A stretch of 10,620 nt of DNA from assembly GCA_025450375.1 (NCBI GenBank), contig JANWHO010000345.1, forward strand, positions 1 through 10,620, in the 5' to 3' direction. Of the stretch, positions 5,557 through 10,620 are shown piece after piece (position 1 is the stretch's first letter; every line of letters starts with the position of its first letter). The notes under the pieces are model-generated. The model had not been told where the DNA came from. It did not search any database and saw nothing but the letters and a program-made list of their open reading frames with translations. A program made the translations under genes and the position numbers. The stretch is from Chloroflexota bacterium. GTDB lineage: Bacteria > Chloroflexota > UBA5177 > JANWHV01.

Positions 5557-5637
5557 ATGGGTGGCCCGCGCCTCACCGCGGCGTCGGGCGGCGAAACGAG
5601 CGCGGCAGCGGGCAGTCATCGCCCGCGATACCCTGCC

Positions 5638-5666
5638 ATTTTCTCACAATGGGCCTGTCATTACAA
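5638..5666 (-). promoter_or_regulatory. Possible promoter of the small protein (right copy)
   Basis: TTGTAA - 17 bases - GAAAAT on the minus strand; mirror of 4955-4983 with the same moderate match. Confidence 0.28.
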
Positions 5667-5668
5667 GC

Positions 5669-5716
5669 CACGGCAAAGGCCGATGGATCCATAAGGATCC
5701 ATCGGCCTTTGCCGTG
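5669..5716 (-). terminator. Perfect 22-bp-stem hairpin after the deacetylase gene (right copy)
   Basis: Mirror of 4905-4952: 22-bp perfect stem, loop ATAA as read on the plus strand, no U-tract on either side. Confidence 0.73.
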
Positions 5717-5735
5717 ACGGAGGAGACAAGGGGGT

Positions 5736-6596
5736 TTAGCGCAAGCCGGCGAAGAGATCGTCTTCCGGGAGAGGCGCGTCCACCAGGGAGCGGACGCGGA
5801 CAAAGCACTCGTCCACGAAGGCTTTGCGAGCTATTTCGGCGGGAAAGGCCAGCATTGGGCTATCATCGCGAATCTGGCTGCGATGGCACCGGAAGGCGGC
5901 CTGTTTCTGGTCGAGATAGTCACCGATCAGCACCGTGGTCGTGACCTTCTCCTGCGGCAATCCCCGCGGGGTAGGGTTCTCCGCCCGTTCGCGGAGCCAG
6001 GGGATATCGATCCCGGCCTCCTGAGCCGCTTTAAGCCATCGCTCCATCTGGCCGCGCGTGATCCCGGCCTCGTAGAGCTTTTGCGGCTGCCAGGGCGGGC
6101 CCGCCTCGGGAAATCGTGAGGAATCGCCAGCCGCGTCAAAGGCCAGCCTGGTGATGTGATAGGCTTTGATGTGATCCGGATGGCCGTAGCTGCCATTCTC
6201 GTCGTAGCTGACCAGCACCTGGGGCCGGTGCCTGCGAATCAAGCGGACCAGCCGCTCCGTGGCCTCGTCCATATCGGCCATGTGGAAACTGATGGGGTTC
6301 TGATTGCCGGGGGTGCCGGCCATCCCCGAATCACGGTAGCCAAGCATCGCCAGGGTCTCGATCCCCAACTTCTCCGCGGCGCATCGCAGCTCTTGCAGAC
6401 GCACGTCGGCCAGCCGTGGCTTCACCTCCTCCACCACCATGGTGGGGTCGACGATCTCACCCTCCTCCCCTCCGGTGCAGGTGACCAAAACGGTGTGGAT
6501 GCCTTGCGCGGCATACCGCGCGAACGTCCCGCCAGTGCCGAACACCTCATCGTCGGGGTGGGCATGAATCGCCATAAAAGTCAGTGCGTCAGCCAT
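5736..6596 (-). CDS. LmbE/PIG-L deacetylase, Mca-like, right copy
   Basis: Identical mirror of 4025-4885. It encodes the same 286 residues with AHPDDE, LGYRDSGM, GHPDH and HRSQI motifs. The start codon is at 6594-6596. Confidence 0.92.
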   Translation of the reverse strand: MADALTFMAIHAHPDDEVFGTGGTFARYAAQGIHTVLVTCTGGEEGEIVDPTMVVEEVKPRLADVRLQELRCAAEKLGIETLAMLGYRDSGMAGTPGNQNPISFHMADMDEATERLVRLIRRHRPQVLVSYDENGSYGHPDHIKAYHITRLAFDAAGDSSRFPEAGPPWQPQKLYEAGITRGQMERWLKAAQEAGIDIPWLRERAENPTPRGLPQEKVTTTVLIGDYLDQKQAAFRCHRSQIRDDSPMLAFPAEIARKAFVDECFVRVRSLVDAPLPEDDLFAGLR

Positions 6597-6610
6597 CTTT
6601 TTCCTCTCGT

Positions 6611-6659
6611 CCGGTGATCGAGTAGCCCTGCCCATCGGGCAAGCCTACTCGATCACCGG
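6611..6659 (-). terminator. Hairpin over the ferredoxin stop codon (right copy)
   Basis: Mirror of 3962-4010: 15-bp perfect outer stem and TGCCC-loop-GGGCA inner stem, between ferredoxin and deacetylase. Confidence 0.68.
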
Positions 6660-6863
6660 GTATAGTCTTTTCCCGTCGTCATTGGTGACGATTACCGCTT
6701 GCACGGGGCATGCCTGCGCCGCGTCCATGATCTTCTCTTCGTCCGCGCCCGAGGGATTGACGACCACCGCTTTGTTAAACTGGTCGAGCGCGAACACCTC
6801 GGGCGCCACGTCCACGCAGCGCCCGTTGCCGATACAGGCGCCCCGACTGATCCTAAATTTCAT
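6645..6863 (-). CDS. Three-cysteine ferredoxin, right copy
   Basis: Identical mirror of 3758-3976, with ligands C10, C16 and C52 and Asn at position 13. The AAGGAGG ribosome-binding site is retained upstream of the ATG at 6861-6863. Confidence 0.92.
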   Translation of the reverse strand: MKFRISRGACIGNGRCVDVAPEVFALDQFNKAVVVNPSGADEEKIMDAAQACPVQAVIVTNDDGKRLYPVIE

Positions 6864-6884
6864 GGCGCGCCCTCCTTCCCGCGT

Positions 6885-7475
6885 CTAGAAGCCGCGGTCA
6901 ATCCACTCTTGCAGATGCGGGCGCTCGGCGCCGATCGTGGTGCTTTTCCCATGCCCCGGATAGACTACCGTGTCATCAGGCAGGGTGAACAGCTTGCTCC
7001 GAATCCCCTCGATAATCAAGGGAAAATCGCCGCCCTCGCGTTGAGTATTGCCGGGGCCGCCGGGGAACAGCGTATCGCCGTCGATCAGATAGGGGGCGGA
7101 GTAGAAGCACACCCCGCCAGCCGTGTGACCGGGGGTATGAAACACTTGCAAGGTCACGTTGCCGAAGTGGATATCCTCGCCTTCCCGGAGCGAGAAATCC
7201 ACCGTCCGCCCGCCCAGCATAGGGAGGTCGTCCGGGTGGATCGCCACCGGGGCGCCGGAGGCGGCCCGGATCTCATCCAGGGCCAGAATGTGATCCGTAT
7301 CGCCATGGGTGAGGAGGATATACTCCAGGGCCGGGGTGCCCAGGGCATCGAGAATGGCGTCCGCCTCGTTGGCGGGATCGATCAGGGCCCGTTTCCCGGT
7401 ATCCGGGCAGGTGAGAATGTAGACATTGTTGTCCATCGGCCCTACCGACAGGGACTGAATTCGCGGCACGCTCAT
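6885..7475 (-). CDS. MBL-fold metallo-hydrolase, right copy
   Basis: Identical mirror of 3146-3736: 196 residues with THGDTDH, HTPGHT, LIDGDTLF and VYPGHG motifs; start codon at 7473-7475. Confidence 0.91.
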   Translation of the reverse strand: MSVPRIQSLSVGPMDNNVYILTCPDTGKRALIDPANEADAILDALGTPALEYILLTHGDTDHILALDEIRAASGAPVAIHPDDLPMLGGRTVDFSLREGEDIHFGNVTLQVFHTPGHTAGGVCFYSAPYLIDGDTLFPGGPGNTQREGGDFPLIIEGIRSKLFTLPDDTVVYPGHGKSTTIGAERPHLQEWIDRGF

Positions 7476-7529
7476 GGTTTGCGGCTCCTCTGAGAGATAA
7501 CGGTGGGCCACCGCGAGAGGCGGGGCGAA

Positions 7530-7823
7530 TCACACAGGTTCGATGGTGCTGGTCAGTCCGTAGGTCACCTCGAAACGCTCGCGATAGTGCTCGGCCGGCT
7601 CCTTGGGGCAGGTAGCGGCAATCGCCAGGCCGGTGGTATCGACCAGGGTCGCGATCTCCCAGCCATCCTCATAGGTCTTGCCGGGAACCGTTCGCGCCAC
7701 CGCCACCGCCACCTGATGGTAGGTATGGATCGGATCATCATGAATGATCACCCGGTAGGGGCGGGTCAGTTTAGCGCGAAGGCGTTCCAGCAGTTCCTGA
7801 TCCGGTAGAGTGGTCGTACTCAT
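7530..7823 (-). CDS. clpS: Divergent ClpS-like adaptor, right copy
   Basis: Identical mirror of 2798-3091: 97 residues with the HDDP and VDTTG variants of the ClpS pocket motifs; start codon at 7821-7823. Confidence 0.8.
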   Translation of the reverse strand: MSTTTLPDQELLERLRAKLTRPYRVIIHDDPIHTYHQVAVAVARTVPGKTYEDGWEIATLVDTTGLAIAATCPKEPAEHYRERFEVTYGLTSTIEPV

Positions 7824-7870
7824 GGCGGCTCCGGGTATGGTGCAAGCAGGCTCGACAAAATCCACCTACT

Positions 7871-7876
7871 AGGATA
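7871..7876 (-). promoter_or_regulatory. Weak -10-like element before clpS (right copy)
   Basis: TATCCT on the minus strand, mirror of 2745-2750; no -35 match seen. Confidence 0.2.
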
Positions 7877-7931
7877 CTGCATTGCCCCGCATGTGGGGCC
7901 GGACCGCGCTATCCCACGGGCCGCCATCCGC

Positions 7932-8474
7932 TCAAGCGACCGGCGAGCCCGCCGCGTCGTGCTCGTAATACTGATCCTCCTCCGCCTCCCGCCGAGCCTG
8001 GAGCCAGCCGTCCACCGCCAGCAACGGCCGGGGCGCGAGAGCTACGAAGGCGGCCATCAGGACGAGAATACTGTCGCGGATCAGATCCCACGGGCCGATG
8101 TTGTTACCCCCGATAAAGGCGGTGATCACGGGATTGTCGATCCCGACCACGCAGCCACAATCTCCGGTATGCCCGTGCGCTATCTGCACCCCAAGGGCGA
8201 AGAGAAAGATCACCAGGAACACGCCCGCGGCAAGGGCGGCCAGGCGGGTGAATAGGCCAACCAGGAGGTAGAGACCAACCAGAACCTCGATCCAGGGGAG
8301 GGCCAGGCCGAAAGGGCGGACCAAGGAGCCAGGCAACATCTTGTAGCCCTTGACCGTGTCCACGAACAGGTTGGCGTGGGCAAGCTTGCTGCCGCCCGCG
8401 ATCAGAAAGACGACCGCCAGGAAGAGGCGGAAGGCCAGGGCGAGATAGCGAGAGCGCGGCCCGATTGTTATCAT
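7932..8474 (-). CDS. MauE/DoxX-type membrane protein, right copy
   Basis: Identical mirror of 2147-2689: 180 residues, four predicted membrane helices and the DCGC loop; start codon at 8472-8474. Confidence 0.84.
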   Translation of the reverse strand: MITIGPRSRYLALAFRLFLAVVFLIAGGSKLAHANLFVDTVKGYKMLPGSLVRPFGLALPWIEVLVGLYLLVGLFTRLAALAAGVFLVIFLFALGVQIAHGHTGDCGCVVGIDNPVITAFIGGNNIGPWDLIRDSILVLMAAFVALAPRPLLAVDGWLQARREAEEDQYYEHDAAGSPVA

Positions 8475-8479
8475 ATCGA

Positions 8480-8485
8480 GGTATA
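8480..8485 (-). promoter_or_regulatory. Possible -10 element for the DoxX-like gene (right copy)
   Basis: TATACC on the minus strand, five bases before the start codon; mirror of 2136-2141. Confidence 0.23.
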
Positions 8486-8572
8486 GGGTACGGTACGGGC
8501 ATGCTCCCGACAAGCATCCGTAAGCGACCCCCCTGGGGCGCATGGCGAGCGAGCGTGCCGCGGGTAGGCGAC

Positions 8573-8578
8573 TATGAT
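8573..8578 (+). promoter_or_regulatory. Possible -10 element for ppk1 (right copy)
   Basis: TATGAT, 15 bases before the ppk1 ATG at 8594; mirror of 2043-2048. No Shine-Dalgarno sequence is visible between it and the ATG. Confidence 0.33.
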
Positions 8579-8593
8579 TTGGATAAGTTCCAT

Positions 8594-10620
8594 ATGGCAA
8601 CCCCACACACGGTAACGGTCCCGGTGCCCATCAGTACCCCCGTGGAGAATCCTGCCGCCCATGAAGGAGCGACTCCCAATCCGCACGGCGACCTTTCCCG
8701 GCCTGAGCTGTATATCAACCGTGAGCTGAGTTGGATCGAGTTTAATCGCCGGGTTCTGGAGGATGCCGCCGATCCGCGCCACCCGGTGCTTGAGCGGGTC
8801 AAATTCCTCTCCATCTATAATTCCAATCTCGACGAATTCTTTATGATCCGTCTTTCCGGTCTGAAGGAACAGTTGCAATCCGGAGTTACCGAGGCGGCGC
8901 CGGATGGCCTGACGGTCAGCGAGCAACTGCTGGAGATCCGGAAAGCCCTGGAGCCGCTGGCCATCGAGCAACGTGCCCTCTTTACGCACCAGATCAGCCC
9001 GGCTCTGGCCGAGCAGGGAGTGCGCATCACGGAGCTTGCCGCGCTCCGCTCCGCTGAACAGGCCGCGCTCAAGGAGTATTTCGAGCGCGAGATTTTCCCC
9101 GTCCTCACTCCTCTAGCTTTTGATCCCGGCCATCCGGTCCCTCACATTTCCAACCTGAGCCTGAATCTGGCGGTGACAGTCACCGACCCTAAGGAAGGGG
9201 AGCGATTCGCGCGGATCAAGATTCCGAGCGTCCTCCCGCGCCTGGTGCCGGTCCATCGCCCTGGGAGCGACGCGCTCACAACCGCCGCCCGCCGCCCGCA
9301 GACCTTCATCTGGCTGGAACAACTGGTGGCGGCGCATCTGCCGGCCCTCTTCCCCGGTCTGGAAGTGGTGGAATCGTATGCCTTCCGGGTGATCCGAGAC
9401 GCCGATATCGAGATCCAGGAGGATGAGGCGGCGGATCTCTCGCGTTCGGTGGAGGCAAGCCTGCTCGAGCGGCGATTCGGCTCGGTGGTGCAACTTACGG
9501 TGGAAACGACCATGCCCGCGCGGCTCCGAACCCTCCTGGCCAGCAACCTCCGCATCGGCCCCGACGATGTCTATGCCGAGGATGGGCCGCTCGGGCTGGC
9601 GGATCTCAGCGAATTGCTCCGCCTGGATCGCCCGGATCTCAAGGATCCGCCATTCGCGCCCCGCGTGCCGCACGCGCTCCGCTCCGCCGGAGAGGACGTG
9701 TTCGAGGCAATCAAGCGGCAGGACGTGCTGCTGCATCATCCCTTCGATTCGTTCACGCCGCTCGTGGATCTGATCCAGACCGCCGCGCGTGATCCGCAGG
9801 TTCTGGCAATCAAGCAGACCCTCTATCGGGTAGGAAGTCACGCGCCGGTGGTCGATGCCCTGATGGAGGCGGCCGGGCAGGGCAAACAGGTCGCGGTGCT
9901 GGTAGAGCTCAAAGCCCGCTGGGACGAGGAGAATAACATCGAATGGGCGCGATCCCTGGAGCGGGCGGGCGTGCATGTGGCGTACGGGATGGTGGGCCTG
10001 AAGACGCACGCCAAAATTGCCCTGGTGGTGCGGAAGGAGCAAGACGGGATTCGCCGGTATGTCCATCTGGGTACGGGCAACTATAACGCGACCACGGCCC
10101 GCATCTACACCGATCTGGGCCTCCTCACCTGCAATCCGGAGTTGGGGGCGGATGCCTCCGATCTGTTTAACTATCTTACCGGCTATTCCACCCAGTCCAC
10201 CTACCGGCGCCTCCTGGTAGGCCCAGTCAGCCTCCGCTCCAGCTTCCTTGAGCGGATCGAGCGGGAGATCGCCGTCCACCGGGCGAGCGGCGGCGGCCGG
10301 CTTATTCTCAAGATGAACTCCCTGGTGGACGCGGAGATTATCCAGGCCCTCTATCGCGCGTCCCAGGTGGGGGTCACGATTGACCTGCTGGTGCGCGGCG
10401 TGTGTTGCCTGGTCCCTGGAGTTCCGGGGGTCTCCGAGACCATTCGGGTCACTAGCATCGTGGGCCGATTCCTTGAGCATAGCCGCATCTACTACTTCCA
10501 CAACGGCGGCGAGGAGGAAATACAACTCGGCAGCGCCGACCTGATGCCGCGGAACCTGGACCGCCGGGTGGAGACCCTTTTCCCCATCGAGGATCCTGGT
10601 CTGCGCGCCTGGCTCCGCGG
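8594..10620 (+). CDS. ppk1: Polyphosphate kinase 1 (PPK1), 3' end cut off by the window edge, right copy
   Basis: Identical mirror of the gene at 1-2027, here readable on the plus strand. The frame is open from ATG 8594 to the last base (675 codons plus two bases). The codon for the phospho-accepting His472 is at 10007-10009 and that for His629 at 10478-10480; R412 is at 9827-9829 and R442 at 9917-9919. It lacks the last part of the C2 domain and its stop codon. Confidence 0.96.
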   Translation, partial: MATPHTVTVPVPISTPVENPAAHEGATPNPHGDLSRPELYINRELSWIEFNRRVLEDAADPRHPVLERVKFLSIYNSNLDEFFMIRLSGLKEQLQSGVTEAAPDGLTVSEQLLEIRKALEPLAIEQRALFTHQISPALAEQGVRITELAALRSAEQAALKEYFEREIFPVLTPLAFDPGHPVPHISNLSLNLAVTVTDPKEGERFARIKIPSVLPRLVPVHRPGSDALTTAARRPQTFIWLEQLVAAHLPALFPGLEVVESYAFRVIRDADIEIQEDEAADLSRSVEASLLERRFGSVVQLTVETTMPARLRTLLASNLRIGPDDVYAEDGPLGLADLSELLRLDRPDLKDPPFAPRVPHALRSAGEDVFEAIKRQDVLLHHPFDSFTPLVDLIQTAARDPQVLAIKQTLYRVGSHAPVVDALMEAAGQGKQVAVLVELKARWDEENNIEWARSLERAGVHVAYGMVGLKTHAKIALVVRKEQDGIRRYVHLGTGNYNATTARIYTDLGLLTCNPELGADASDLFNYLTGYSTQSTYRRLLVGPVSLRSSFLERIEREIAVHRASGGGRLILKMNSLVDAEIIQALYRASQVGVTIDLLVRGVCCLVPGVPGVSETIRVTSIVGRFLEHSRIYYFHNGGEEEIQLGSADLMPRNLDRRVETLFPIEDPGLRAWLR

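Larger units (their letters stand above)
5311..10620 (-). repeat. Right arm of the perfect inverted repeat
   Basis: Reverse complement of 1-5310, carrying the same seven genes in the opposite orientation. It holds no sequence absent from the left arm. It ends at the same base of ppk1 as the left arm, so both window ends correspond to one genomic position. Confidence 0.97.

Noticed and set aside
1..10620. The palindrome as a transposon or IS-flanked inverted duplication
   Set aside because: No transposase, terminal repeats, target-site duplication or integrase is visible, and there is no central unique segment.

Overview
The window is one perfect inverted repeat. Bases 1-5310 are followed, with no spacer, by their own reverse complement (5311-10620), so position x on one strand matches 10621-x on the other. 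The two halves agreed in every segment compared, including intergenic DNA. The unique content is therefore 5.3 kb, and every gene below is listed twice. Zero divergence, no spacer, ordinary housekeeping genes, and both ends stopping at the same base inside the same gene suggest an inverted-dimer artefact of assembly, library or read (fold-back contig). A real head-to-head structure, such as a hairpin replicon end or an inverted duplication, cannot be excluded from sequence alone.

The DNA is GC-rich (around 60% by eye), with dense, tightly spaced bacterial genes. Most genes of the main cluster have strong AGGAGG-type ribosome-binding sites, while the divergent ppk1/doxX pair has none. The gene set (PPK1, a divergent ClpS with an HDDP motif, an Mca-like PIG-L deacetylase, a three-cysteine ferredoxin) would suit Chloroflexota (for example Thermomicrobia) or a deep-branching actinobacterium. 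This is a weak inference, as no rRNA or marker gene is present.

Layout of the unique arm, read 1 to 5310: (i) 1-2027, minus strand, polyphosphate kinase ppk1, missing about the last 50 residues because the window ends; (ii) 2028-2146, divergent promoter region; (iii) 2147-2689, plus strand, MauE/DoxX-type four-helix membrane protein with a CxC motif; (iv) 2798-4885, a same-strand cluster: ClpS-like adaptor, MBL-fold hydrolase, [3Fe-4S]-type ferredoxin and LmbE/PIG-L (Mca-like) deacetylase, with gaps of 54, 21 and 48 bp and a strong hairpin between the last two; (v) a 22-bp-stem hairpin, a possible promoter, then a 60-residue unknown protein starting at GTG 5078; (vi) 50 bp later, the symmetry axis at 5310/5311. 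The second half repeats this in reverse. No gene-free stretch exceeds 300 bases; the longest is the 192-bp gap between the deacetylase and the small protein.

Functionally, the cluster combines an N-degron/Clp adaptor homologue with enzymes of families that often act on thiol conjugates or thioesters (MBL/glyoxalase-II-like and Mca-like), a small electron carrier and a redox-associated membrane protein. A shared role in thiol/redox stress or detoxification is plausible but inferred. No defence system, mobile element, tRNA, rRNA or CRISPR array was seen.
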